Source of the DNA: Mycolicibacterium canariasense
Lineage (GTDB): Bacteria; Actinomycetota; Actinomycetes; Mycobacteriales; Mycobacteriaceae
Assembly (NCBI RefSeq): GCF_002101555.1
Contig: NZ_LQOL01000099.1
Coordinates: 1-64,000 of the forward strand
Length of the DNA: 64,000 nt
Direction of reading: 5' to 3'
The notes beneath the pieces were generated by a model. The model was not told the DNA's origin and made no database searches. It was given only the letters and a program-made list of their open reading frames with translations. Position numbers and translations under genes: made by a program. Positions 1 to 7,649 of this stretch are shown here, one piece after another (positions within the stretch are counted from its first letter, which is position 1; every line of letters starts with the position of its first letter).

Positions 1-184
1 ACACACCCAGCCAACCAGACACCCCAATCACAGGCCGACAGCAGCTGACCGTTCTACACCCTCAATCATGAAGAGCCGAATGACGACAGTTACCGATCGA
101 CGCGCCGGGGGCGCTGTTCGGTGATGTCGCGCCCGCCGGCCGCACCGAGGCGGCCCGATGATCGACTCGACTACCCTCTGTGCG

Positions 185-934
185 GTGATCGTGCTGTTGC
201 CCCCGTCGGAGACCAAACGCGCCGGTGGTGACGGCCCGCCGCTGAAGCTGGAGGCACTGCACTCCCCCGAATTGAACCCACTGCGCGGCGACCTGGTCGA
301 CGAACTCGTCACCCTGTCCTCGGCCGATCGCGCGGCCTGCCGCCGGGCACTGGGGATCACCGCCGCCCAGGACGGCGAGATCGAGCGCAACGCAGCACTT
401 TTGACATCGGCGACGCTTCCGGCCATCCACCGGTACACCGGTGTGCTGTACGACGCACTGGACATCGGCTCACTACGCGGGACGGCGGCGGCCCGGGCCA
501 CCGAGCGCCTGGCGGTGGGATCGGCCCTGTTCGGTCTGCTGCGCGCCGACGACCCGATACCCGCATACCGCCTGTCCGCCGGTTCCAAACTGCCCGGCCG
601 GCCCACCCTGGCCGCCCGGTGGCGCCCGGTCCTGGAACCCGTGTTGGCCGGGATCGCCGCCGAGGAACTCGTCGTCGACCTGCGCTCGGGATCGTATGCA
701 GCACTGGGCCGGCTGCCCGGCGCCGTCTCGGTCGATGTGGTGTCGGAGAACAGCGCCGGTCAACGAACCGTGGTGAGCCATTTCAACAAGGCACACAAGG
801 GCAGGCTGGCGCGGGCGCTGGTCTCCAGCCGGGCCGAACCAGACGACGCCGGCAAGGTCGCGGCCATCGCCCGCCGGGCCGGCATGGTGGTGGAACGCTC
901 GGGCAACGATCTGACCATCGTGGTCCCGGCCTGA
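185..934 (+). CDS. yaaA: YaaA family peroxide-stress protein
   Basis: A 249-residue cytoplasmic protein of the YaaA (DUF328) family, which binds DNA and limits iron-driven damage during peroxide stress in other bacteria. The family N-terminal motif LLPPSETK is at residues 3-10 when the GTG at 185 is used. An ATG at 158 would add nine residues unlike the family. The central FxVLYxAL-type region (GVLYDALD), the YRLSAGSKL segment and the C-terminal SHFNKAHKGRLARAL block are all family hallmarks. It stands alone upstream of the antigen 85 gene with no shared operon spacing evident. The family call is firm; the physiological role here is inferred from homologues. Confidence 0.85.
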   Translation: MIVLLPPSETKRAGGDGPPLKLEALHSPELNPLRGDLVDELVTLSSADRAACRRALGITAAQDGEIERNAALLTSATLPAIHRYTGVLYDALDIGSLRGTAAARATERLAVGSALFGLLRADDPIPAYRLSAGSKLPGRPTLAARWRPVLEPVLAGIAAEELVVDLRSGSYAALGRLPGAVSVDVVSENSAGQRTVVSHFNKAHKGRLARALVSSRAEPDDAGKVAAIARRAGMVVERSGNDLTIVVPA

Positions 935-1001
935 GTTAAACCGTTACATCACAACGTGATCACGGCCCGCGTCGGCAGGGCTGATGATCAGGTCCGGCTG
1001 C

Positions 1002-1007
1002 TAACTT
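1002..1007 (+). promoter_or_regulatory. -10 element of a leaderless antigen 85 transcript
   Basis: TAACTT matches the mycobacterial TANNNT -10 pattern and ends 7 bases before the ATG at 1015, so transcription would begin at or next to the start codon. A short inverted repeat (ATCAC-AAC-GTGAT, 948-960) lies about 40 bases upstream and may be a regulator site; its owner is unknown. Confidence 0.45.
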
Positions 1008-1014
1008 GCGGTAC

Positions 1015-1980
1015 ATGCCCCTGCTCCGCCGCGTCCTGGGACTGCTGGCCACCGCAGTGCTGCTCGCCGGATTCGTGACAGTCGGCGCGCCGAACGCCGC
1101 TGCCTTCTCCAGCGGTGGCGGTCCCGTCGAACTGCTCCAGGTCCCGTCACCGTCGATGGGCCGCAACATCCCGGTGGGTTTCCAGGGTGGTGGCCCGCAC
1201 GCGGTGTACCTGCTCGACGGTCTGCGCGCCCAGGACGACTTCAGCGGCTGGGACATCAACACCCCGGTGTTCGACTGGTTCAACCGGTCGGGACTGTCCC
1301 TCGTGGTGCCCGTCGGCGGGCAGTCGAGCTTCTACACCGACTGGTATCAACCCGCCAAGGGCAACGCCGGCACCACCACCTACAAGTGGGAGACGTTCCT
1401 GACCCAGGAGTTGCCCACCTGGCTGGCCGCCAACCGCGGAATCAGCCCCGTCGGCAACGCGGTCGTCGGGCTGTCCATGTCGGGCGGTTCGGCGCTGACG
1501 CTGGCGATCTGGCATCCGGCCCAGTTCATCTTCGCCGGCTCGCTGTCCGGCTTCGTCAATCCCTCGCTGGGACTGTGGCCCACGCTGATCGGCGTCGCGA
1601 TGCGCGACGCCGGCGGGTACCGGGCCACCGACATGTGGGGGCAGAGCACCGATCCGGCCTGGCGGCGCAACGACCCGATGGTCAACGTCGCCACCTTGGC
1701 GGCCAACGGCACCGCCGTGTGGGTGTACTGCGGCAACGGCGCGCCGTCGGACCTGGATACCGGTTCCGATTTCGGCGGCCTGTACAGCGCGCAGTTCCTG
1801 GAGAACATCACCTTGAGCACCAACAAGGAGTTCCAGCAGCGCTATGTCGCCGCCGGGGGTCGCAACGGTGTGTTCAACTTTCCCCCCGACGGCACGCACA
1901 GTTGGGGCTACTGGGGGGCGCAACTACAGGCGATGAAACCCGATCTGCAGCGGGTACTGGGCGCCGTCCCGGCGGCCTGA
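1015..1980 (+). CDS. Antigen 85 family mycolyltransferase/esterase
   Basis: A secreted mycolyltransferase of the antigen 85 (FbpA/B/C) family, which transfers mycolic acids between trehalose monomycolate molecules and onto arabinogalactan outside the membrane. It is 321 residues, with an N-terminal signal peptide (RR followed by a hydrophobic run, cleavage near PNAAAF) and an alpha/beta hydrolase fold. Visible family blocks are VPSPSMGR, VYLLDGLRAQDD, the nucleophile motif GLSMSG (Ser154), WVYCGNG and GTHSW (catalytic His). The Cys pair that forms the disulfide in Ag85A/B is missing, as in Ag85C. The ATG at 1015 is preferred over a TTG at 1006 because of the -10 spacing. Which Fbp paralogue it corresponds to cannot be settled by eye. 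Confidence 0.9.
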   Translation: MPLLRRVLGLLATAVLLAGFVTVGAPNAAAFSSGGGPVELLQVPSPSMGRNIPVGFQGGGPHAVYLLDGLRAQDDFSGWDINTPVFDWFNRSGLSLVVPVGGQSSFYTDWYQPAKGNAGTTTYKWETFLTQELPTWLAANRGISPVGNAVVGLSMSGGSALTLAIWHPAQFIFAGSLSGFVNPSLGLWPTLIGVAMRDAGGYRATDMWGQSTDPAWRRNDPMVNVATLAANGTAVWVYCGNGAPSDLDTGSDFGGLYSAQFLENITLSTNKEFQQRYVAAGGRNGVFNFPPDGTHSWGYWGAQLQAMKPDLQRVLGAVPAA

Positions 1981-2011
1981 GCAAACCACGTCGGACCCCT
2001 GCCCGGATGGG

Positions 2012-2017
2012 TAGCGT
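2012..2017 (+). promoter_or_regulatory. -10 element before the WS/DGAT gene
   Basis: TAGCGT fits TANNNT and ends 8 bases before the ATG at 2026, predicting a leaderless mRNA and a promoter separate from the antigen 85 gene. Confidence 0.4.
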
Positions 2018-2025
2018 CTACCGGC

Positions 2026-3396
2026 ATGAAGCTCATCTCGCCGACCGATGCGATGTTCCTGCTGGGCGAGTCGCGCGAGCATCCGATGCATGTGGCCGGG
2101 CTGCAGTTGTACCGTCCGCCCGAGGGTGCGGGGCCGGAGTTCGTCACCGACCTGTACGAGTCGATCGCCAAGTGCGACGAGTTCCAGCCCACCTTCCGCA
2201 AGCACCCGGCCCGCGTGCTCGGCGGAATCTCCAACCTCAGTTGGGCTTTCGACGACGAAGTGGATATCGACTACCATTTGCGCCGGTCGGCGTTACCGCG
2301 TCCGGGCCGGGTGCGTGAGCTGCTGGAACTGACCTCACGCCTGCACGGCACGCTGCTGGACCGGCACCGGCCGCTCTGGGAGGCCTACCTCGTCGAAGGT
2401 CTGCACGACGGACGCTTCGGCGTGTACACCAAGATCCATCATTCCCTGCTCGACGGGGTTTCGGCCCAGCGGTTGATGATCCGCACCCTCTCGGCCGATC
2501 CCGATGACCGGGAGGTCCGGGTGCCCTGGGCACTGCCGCCGCGCAAACGGACGGGCGCGGCTGCCAACCCGGCATCGGCCGTGCTGCGCACGGTGACCGG
2601 CACCGCGGGCGCGCTCGCCGGAATCGCGCCGTCGGCGGTGTCGCTGGCCAGGGCCGCCCTCGTCGAACAGCAACTCACCCTGCCGTTTCGAGCCCCGAAG
2701 ACGATGTTCAACGTACCCATCGGCGGGGCCCGCCGATGCGCGGCCCAGTCCTGGCCGCTGGAGCGGATCAAGGCTGTCAAGGCCGCCGTCGACAGCGCCA
2801 CCGTCAACGACGTCGTGCTGGCGATGTCGGCAGGCGCCTTGCGCGCCTACTTGCAGGAGCAGCAGGCACTACCCGAAACCCCTTTGGTGGCAATGGTTCC
2901 GGTGAGCCTGCGCGGCGAGCACGAGCAGGACGCCGGCGGCAACATGGTGGGGACCATCCTGTGCAACCTGGCAACCGATATCGCCGACCCGATCACCCGC
3001 CTGCAGACCATCAGCGCGTCGACACGCGACAACAAGAAGGTGTTCGCCGAGCTGCCGCGGCTGCAGGCACTGGCCCTGTCCGGATTCCTGATGTCCGGGA
3101 TGGCGCTCAGCCTGATTCCCGGCGTGGTGTCGTCGACCCCGCCCCCGTTCAACGTCGTCATCTCGAACGTGCCCGGTGCCCGCGAGCCCATGTACTGGCA
3201 GGGCGCCCGGCTGGACGGCAACTATCCACTGTCGATCGCACTGGACGGCCAGGCGCTGAACATCACGCTCACCAACAATGCGGACAACCTGGACTTCGGA
3301 CTGGTGGGGTGCCGGCGCAGCGTGCCGCATCTGCAGCGCCTGCTGGGCCACCTGGAAGATGCGCTGGCCGCACTGGAGAAGGCCGTCGGCGCGTAG
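2026..3396 (+). CDS. Wax ester synthase / diacylglycerol acyltransferase (WS/DGAT)
   Basis: A 456-residue acyltransferase of the bifunctional WS/DGAT family, which esterifies acyl-CoA to diacylglycerol or fatty alcohols and makes storage triacylglycerol or wax esters at the inner membrane face. The N-terminus MKLISPTDAMFL is characteristic, and the catalytic HHxxxDG motif is intact (His138, His139, Asp143). The C-terminal half carries the family blocks NDVVLAMSAGALR, PVSLR and NVVISNVPG. Length is typical. Mycobacteria carry many paralogues, so the specific Tgs name is left open. Confidence 0.92.
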   Translation: MKLISPTDAMFLLGESREHPMHVAGLQLYRPPEGAGPEFVTDLYESIAKCDEFQPTFRKHPARVLGGISNLSWAFDDEVDIDYHLRRSALPRPGRVRELLELTSRLHGTLLDRHRPLWEAYLVEGLHDGRFGVYTKIHHSLLDGVSAQRLMIRTLSADPDDREVRVPWALPPRKRTGAAANPASAVLRTVTGTAGALAGIAPSAVSLARAALVEQQLTLPFRAPKTMFNVPIGGARRCAAQSWPLERIKAVKAAVDSATVNDVVLAMSAGALRAYLQEQQALPETPLVAMVPVSLRGEHEQDAGGNMVGTILCNLATDIADPITRLQTISASTRDNKKVFAELPRLQALALSGFLMSGMALSLIPGVVSSTPPPFNVVISNVPGAREPMYWQGARLDGNYPLSIALDGQALNITLTNNADNLDFGLVGCRRSVPHLQRLLGHLEDALAALEKAVGA

Positions 3397-3416
3397 CACC
3401 GGGCCGTACGAGCGAC

Positions 3417-3433
3417 CATACGTGGCACGTATG
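3417..3433. promoter_or_regulatory. Palindromic operator candidate upstream of the nitronate monooxygenase operon
   Basis: CATACGTG-G-CACGTATG is a perfect inverted repeat with 8-base arms and a 1-base centre. A second, overlapping repeat GGCAC-gtat-GTGCC runs through 3425-3438. They sit about 45-60 bases upstream of the predicted transcription start of the operon at 3489. A dimeric regulator site is the likely explanation; the regulator is unknown. Confidence 0.55.
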
Positions 3434-3475
3434 TGCCATGCACAATTGCACTTTTACAGCCCAACGCACGGTGCC

Positions 3476-3481
3476 TACCGT
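3476..3481 (+). promoter_or_regulatory. -10 element of the nitronate monooxygenase operon
   Basis: TACCGT fits TANNNT and lies 7 bases before the ATG at 3489, again predicting a leaderless transcript. Confidence 0.4.
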
Positions 3482-3488
3482 CGGCGGT

Positions 3489-4475
3489 ATGACACTGCAC
3501 ACTCGATTGACCGACATGTTCGGCATCGCCCACCCCGTGGTGCTCGCACCGATGGACGAGGTCGCGGATTGGCGGCTGGCCTCCGCCGTCGCGGACGCCG
3601 GCGGGCTGGGCCTGCTGGGCGCCGGCTACGGCGACAAGGACTGGGTCGACGAACAATTCCGGCACCTACCGACCCAACGGGTAGGGGTCGGATTCATCAC
3701 CTGGTCGATGGCCGAACAACCCGGACTGCTCGATGCGGCGATCGCGCACCGACCGCGGGCGATCTTCCTGTCGTTCGGGGATCCCGCGCCGCACGCCCCG
3801 GCGATCCACGCCGCGGGGATTCCGCTGATCTGTCAGGTGCACGATATTGCACAGGCCCGCAAGGCGATTGCGGCCGGAGCCGACGTCATCGCCGCGCAGG
3901 GCGGCGAGGCCGGCGGCCACGGTACCGCGGCGCGGTCGACGTTCACCTTGGTGCCCGAGATCGCCGACCTGCTGCAGTCGACGGCCCCCGAGGTTCTGCT
4001 GCTGGCCGCCGGCGGCGTCGCCGACGGTCGCGGCCTGGCGGCCGCGCTGGCGCTGGGCGCCGACGGGGCACTGGTCGGCACCCGCTTCTGGGCCGCGACG
4101 GAAGCGGCCGTGCCGCACACCGCCCAGATACAGGGGCTGCGTGCCGACGGGGACGCCACGGTGCGTCAATCCGCCTTCGACATCGTCCGCGGAAAGTCCT
4201 GGCCCACCCCCTACACCGGCCGCGTGCTGCGCAACGAGTTCACCACCCGCTGGCACGGGCAGGAGCCTGCACTGCGCACCGATATCGCCGCCCAGGCCGA
4301 CCTGTTCGACGCCGCCGTGCTGGCACAGGACTACACCGTGGCCAATGCGATCGCCGGTGAGGCGATCGGTCAGATCACCGAAATCCGTTCGGCCGCCGAC
4401 ATCATGGAGGACATGGTGAGCACGGCGACCGCCATCTTGAGTCCGGCGGGCGCCGCCGCCGTGACCGTCGGCTGA
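3489..4475 (+). CDS. Nitronate monooxygenase family protein
   Basis: A 328-residue FMN-dependent TIM-barrel enzyme of the nitronate monooxygenase (2-nitropropane dioxygenase) family, which oxidises alkyl nitronates such as propionate-3-nitronate. The N-terminal PVVLAPMDEVADWRLA, the flavin-site QGGEAGGHG motif and the AAGGVADGRGLAAALALGADGALVGTRF region are all recognisable when read in pieces along the barrel. The ATG at 3489 follows a -10 element directly; the reading frame stays open far upstream but overlaps the WS/DGAT gene there. It heads a tight operon with a tautomerase (11-base gap) and a PPOX protein. The true substrate may not be a nitro compound. Confidence 0.82.
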   Translation: MTLHTRLTDMFGIAHPVVLAPMDEVADWRLASAVADAGGLGLLGAGYGDKDWVDEQFRHLPTQRVGVGFITWSMAEQPGLLDAAIAHRPRAIFLSFGDPAPHAPAIHAAGIPLICQVHDIAQARKAIAAGADVIAAQGGEAGGHGTAARSTFTLVPEIADLLQSTAPEVLLLAAGGVADGRGLAAALALGADGALVGTRFWAATEAAVPHTAQIQGLRADGDATVRQSAFDIVRGKSWPTPYTGRVLRNEFTTRWHGQEPALRTDIAAQADLFDAAVLAQDYTVANAIAGEAIGQITEIRSAADIMEDMVSTATAILSPAGAAAVTVG

Positions 4476-4486
4476 AGGGATACGCC

Positions 4487-4897
4487 ATGCCCTTGGTTCG
4501 CATCGACATCGTCGACCACCGCACCCCCGAACAGATCCGGGCCATCGCCGACGCCGTTCATCGTGCCGTCGTGGACGTGCTCGGCATTCCGGAGCGCGAC
4601 CGCTTCCAGATTGTCACCACTCACCGGCCCGGCGAGATCGTGGCTCTGGACGCAGGTCTGGGCTTCGACCGCTCACCCGATGTGGTGATGATCCACATCT
4701 TCACGCAGGCGGGCCGCTCGGATACCACCAAACGGGACCTGTTCGCCCGGATCGCCGAGCGCCTGGCCGGGGTCGGCGTCGACGGGCGCGACGTCTTCGT
4801 CGGGATCACCGAGAACGGAGCGCAGGATTGGTCGTTCGGCTTCGGCAAGGCCCAGTATCTCACCGGTGAACTCGCCGTCCCGTCGAGCGCGAGCTGA
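4487..4897 (+). CDS. Tautomerase family protein
   Basis: A 136-residue protein of the tautomerase superfamily (4-oxalocrotonate tautomerase / MSAD fold). After removal of Met1 it exposes the catalytic Pro1 (MPLVRIDI). The family pattern of a beta strand, the TPEQIRAIADAVHRAVV helix, then a strand and loop repeat with IPERDRFQIV is clear. A length of about 130 residues fits the longer class with two fused beta-alpha-beta units (Tautomerase_2). An ATG with a short leader follows the nitronate monooxygenase stop by 11 bases, and the next gene starts one base after its stop, so the three are probably co-translated. Substrate unknown. Confidence 0.8.
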   Translation: MPLVRIDIVDHRTPEQIRAIADAVHRAVVDVLGIPERDRFQIVTTHRPGEIVALDAGLGFDRSPDVVMIHIFTQAGRSDTTKRDLFARIAERLAGVGVDGRDVFVGITENGAQDWSFGFGKAQYLTGELAVPSSAS

Positions 4898-4898
4898 C

Positions 4899-5441
4899 AT
4901 GGCGGGCACCCGGTACGGGGCGATCGCCTTCTCCCCCGGCGTCGCCGCCCGGCAGCGGGCCGCGGGCAGCATCACCGGTTACGGCCGGCTGCGTCCGCCG
5001 CCCGGTGACGAGGGCGACCCGGACACCCTGAGCGGACGGCTCACGCGGCTGATCGAAACCACGGACTCGTTCTTCGTCGCCACGGTCACCCCCGACGGGT
5101 GGCCGTACCTGCAACACCGGGGTGGGCCGGTGGGATTCGTCCGTGTGCCCGACCCGTCGACGATCGTCTTTCCCGACTACCCGGGCAACCAGCAGTACGT
5201 CACGCTCGGCAACCTCGATGCCAACCCCAGGATCGCGTTGTTCTTCATCGATTACCCGACCCGCACCAGGGCCAAGGTTTTCGGCCGCGCCCGCATCGAC
5301 GAAGAGCACGGGCAACGGCACATCGTCGTCACCGTCGAGGCGGTGGACGTCAACTGCCGCAGGAACATCCCGGTGAAATACGGCGAGGAGTCCATACGCG
5401 AACGGTTGCGCCTGGCCCGGGAGGATCGGGCTAGCCCATAG
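4899..5441 (+). CDS. Pyridoxamine 5'-phosphate oxidase-like flavin-binding protein
   Basis: A 180-residue split-barrel protein of the PPOX family, which binds FMN or F420 and carries out redox or haem/flavin handling roles. The core reads FFVATVTPDGWPYLQHRGGP followed by VFPDYPGNQQYVTLGNL and IALFFIDY, a typical FMN-barrel layout at roughly residues 55-130. The ATG at 4899 is one base after the tautomerase stop, which fixes the start; an in-frame upstream ATG would sit inside that gene. The 3' end overlaps the convergent LysR gene by 11 bases. The operon context suggests redox processing of a small organic substrate; this is inference. Confidence 0.78.
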   Translation: MAGTRYGAIAFSPGVAARQRAAGSITGYGRLRPPPGDEGDPDTLSGRLTRLIETTDSFFVATVTPDGWPYLQHRGGPVGFVRVPDPSTIVFPDYPGNQQYVTLGNLDANPRIALFFIDYPTRTRAKVFGRARIDEEHGQRHIVVTVEAVDVNCRRNIPVKYGEESIRERLRLAREDRASP

Positions 5442-6291
5442 CGGAACGGCCGAGGGCGATGGCCGTGTCCAGGAAGGCGCGGGCGACGCGCGACGGCGGT
5501 GGGGTCGAGCGCCACGCCAGCCCCACCTGGGTGACCGGAGCGTCGGGGATCGGGATATAGCGGATCTCGGGGTGTACCACCCGATGCATACAGATTTCGG
5601 GCACGATGCCGATGCCCGATCCGGCGGCCACCAGTTCGAGCCATTCGTCGAAGTTGCGACATTCCACCACGGCACGGCGGGCATCCGAGCGCGGCAGCGA
5701 GTCCGCGGTGGTGGAACCTGACATCGTATTGACCACCACCGGGCGGTCCGGGATCTTGGCCCAGTGCACCGAACGTCGTTTGGCCAGTTCGGGATCGAGC
5801 CGGCTGACCGCCAGCACCCGGCGTTCGTGCGCGATCACCCTGGTGCTGATGCCGCTGGGCGGCTTGCGCAGGACGTTGCGGTGCAGCGCGGCGTCGACAT
5901 CGCCGTTGACCACGGCGGCCAGCGGGTCGTCGAGCCGGCGGATCTGCACGCTGACGTCTCGGTCGCGCATCGCGTCGCGCACCTGCCGGAACCACTCGTC
6001 GGGCAACAACCACGCGAAACCCAGCTGCACCGAACCGTGGGACGTGAGGTCGCGGTCCAGGGCGGCCAACTCGGCCAGAATGCGTCGCGCCCGCTCGACG
6101 ACGGCCAGCCCGTCATCGGTGAATTCGGAACTGCCGCCGACGACCAAGCGCCGACCGTAGCGGTATTCCAGTTGCCGCACGGTCCTGGACAACGTGGGCT
6201 GGCTGACGCCGAGAGCGGCCGCGGCGGCGGTGTGTGTGCCATGGTCGGCGAGCGCGACCATGGCCCGCAGATGGCGCACCTCCACGTCCAT
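5431..6291 (-). CDS. LysR family transcriptional regulator
   Basis: A 286-residue LysR-type regulator. The N-terminal winged helix-turn-helix spans about residues 1-60 (RHLRAMVALADHGT, AAAALGVSQPTLSRTVRQLE), followed by a periplasmic-binding-protein-like effector domain. The start is placed at the second ATG (MDVEVRHL); an upstream in-frame ATG would add 15 basic residues unlike the family. It is convergent with the nitronate monooxygenase/tautomerase/PPOX operon and divergent from the Ala/Pro-rich protein gene. A possible autoregulatory site lies in the 185-base gap upstream. Target genes are not known. Confidence 0.88.
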   Translation of the reverse strand: MDVEVRHLRAMVALADHGTHTAAAAALGVSQPTLSRTVRQLEYRYGRRLVVGGSSEFTDDGLAVVERARRILAELAALDRDLTSHGSVQLGFAWLLPDEWFRQVRDAMRDRDVSVQIRRLDDPLAAVVNGDVDAALHRNVLRKPPSGISTRVIAHERRVLAVSRLDPELAKRRSVHWAKIPDRPVVVNTMSGSTTADSLPRSDARRAVVECRNFDEWLELVAAGSGIGIVPEICMHRVVHPEIRYIPIPDAPVTQVGLAWRSTPPPSRVARAFLDTAIALGRSAMG

Positions 6292-6385
6292 CCCCGCAGC
6301 GTACACCCGGCGGCCGGACCGGAGTCGACGTGTCACGGCCCGGTGGAACCGATTGCCGCATCACAAGTTTGACACTGCTGCATAT

Positions 6386-6399
6386 CGGATCGGTATCCG
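6386..6399. promoter_or_regulatory. Inverted repeat between the lysR gene and an exported-protein gene
   Basis: CGGAT-CGGT-ATCCG has 5-base arms around a 4-base centre in the divergent gap 6292-6476. LysR regulators usually bind interrupted dyads near their own promoters, so this is a candidate site. The rest of the gap shows only a plausible ribosome site (AGGAGA/GGGAG) before 6477. Confidence 0.35.
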
Positions 6400-6476
6400 C
6401 CAAATCGGCGGCTTGTGCAAATTCGGTTTCACGATAGGTTCTCCCTTGTCGCCGCCTCTAGGAGAACCGGGAGTCC

Positions 6477-7646
6477 ATGACGCACGCCACCAATCGCACC
6501 GCGTTGACCGCGGTGGCGACGGCCGGTCTGTACTGGGCGGTGCTCATCGGTAGCCCGGCCGCGATCGCCGATGTGGAATCCAGCCCCGGCGTTCCGTGCC
6601 TGGATATGGTGCAGCAGCTGGCAGCATCTCCCGAGGTGATCCCGCAAACGTTGGGTGCCGCAGCCCCGTCCCCGCCGGAGGCTGTCCCACCGCCGCCGCC
6701 CGCACCGGCCGCACCGCCTGCGCCGCCTGCGCCGGTGTTCGAATCGGCCGCCGAAACCGCTTCGGTGACAACGGAAAGCGCGGTGGCTGCGGTAACCCCG
6801 GTACCGGACGCCGTGCCGGTGGCCGCGGTACCGGTCGAAGCCGCCCCGATAGTGGCGGCGCCGGTCGCCGATGTGGTCGCGGTCGAGGCGGCTCCGGTGG
6901 CCGCCGCGGCCGCACCTGCCGCGGCCCCCGTGTCGGCCCCACTCGCGGGGCCTGCGGCGCCTGCGGCCGTTCCGCCCGTTCCACTCGGGGTACCGATACC
7001 ACTTGCGGCACAATCTGTTCCGATGTCCGCCCCACTGGTCGAGGCGGTCGCTCCGGTTGCCGACGCAGTCCCGGTCGCTCCGGTTGCCGACGCGGTACCG
7101 ATCGCCGAGGCGTTCCCGGTGGTCGATGCCGCCGCGGTGGCCCCGGCGCCACCGATGGCCGACACCGCCGCCCCGGCCCCGCCCGTGGAGGCCGCACCCA
7201 TGGTGTCGGCACCCGTCGAACCGGCGCCGTCGGCAGTGGAAGCCCCGGTCGTCGCGCCCGTGGAGGCCGTGGAGGCCGTGGCGCCCGCAGCGCCGGCCGA
7301 AGCACTTCCGCCGGCACCCGTGGACGCCGCCGCGGCTCCCGCGGAAGCCGCGGCCGTCGCGGTGCCGGCGGGCGTGGCACCGCCGGTCGCCGTCGGGCTA
7401 CCGATCGACGCCGCCAGCAGCGTGATCCCCATGCTGGCATCGGCGCCGGCCGTGGTGGCGGCCACCCCGCCACCGCCGATCGCCATTCCCTCGGTTCCCG
7501 GCCTGCCGGTCCTGCCGACCGAATTGGCGTTGCCGCACGATCTGGTGTGTGCGGGTACGGCGTGGGCGGCGGGCGCCGGCGGCACCCACCACGAGGTCAC
7601 CCCGGCTCGCGCGGGGTGGGATGACGGCCGCCCCGAAGACGGCTGA
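6477..7646 (+). CDS. Exported Ala/Pro/Val-rich protein of unknown function
   Basis: Not assigned to a known enzyme family. It is 389 residues with a signal-peptide-like N-terminus (about residues 8-31, ending SPAAIA-DV), a short conserved-looking segment VPCLDMVQQLAASPEVIPQTL, then roughly 280 residues made almost wholly of Ala, Pro and Val with scattered Glu/Asp. The C-terminus regains complexity (LPTELALPHDLVCAGTAWAAG and a His/Asp-rich tail). Two Cys, one near each end, could form a disulfide. The low-complexity middle looks like a cell-wall spacer. A good ribosome site precedes the ATG. Confidence 0.7.
   Translation: MTHATNRTALTAVATAGLYWAVLIGSPAAIADVESSPGVPCLDMVQQLAASPEVIPQTLGAAAPSPPEAVPPPPPAPAAPPAPPAPVFESAAETASVTTESAVAAVTPVPDAVPVAAVPVEAAPIVAAPVADVVAVEAAPVAAAAAPAAAPVSAPLAGPAAPAAVPPVPLGVPIPLAAQSVPMSAPLVEAVAPVADAVPVAPVADAVPIAEAFPVVDAAAVAPAPPMADTAAPAPPVEAAPMVSAPVEPAPSAVEAPVVAPVEAVEAVAPAAPAEALPPAPVDAAAAPAEAAAVAVPAGVAPPVAVGLPIDAASSVIPMLASAPAVVAATPPPPIAIPSVPGLPVLPTELALPHDLVCAGTAWAAGAGGTHHEVTPARAGWDDGRPEDG
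7047..7093 (+). repeat. 27-base period direct repeat inside the Ala/Pro-rich gene
   Basis: The 20-base unit GTCGCTCCGGTTGCCGACGC occurs at 7047-7066 and again, identical, at 7074-7093, encoding two copies of VAPVADAVP. It is a trace of recent slippage or unit duplication in the low-complexity region. Confidence 0.75.
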
Positions 7647-7649
7647 GCG

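Noticed and set aside
1..184. A gene or tRNA in the first 184 bases.
   Set aside because: No cloverleaf, ribosome site or family-like translation was seen; only antisense frames of the yaaA gene reach in.
948..960. A CRP-like site upstream of antigen 85.
   Set aside because: ATCAC-AAC-GTGAT is the reverse orientation of the CRP half-sites and has the wrong spacing.
1147..1923. A long antisense open frame over the antigen 85 gene on the minus strand.
   Set aside because: High GC creates long spurious frames; it lacks a domain, a ribosome site and mycobacterial family similarity, while the plus strand has a clear antigen 85.
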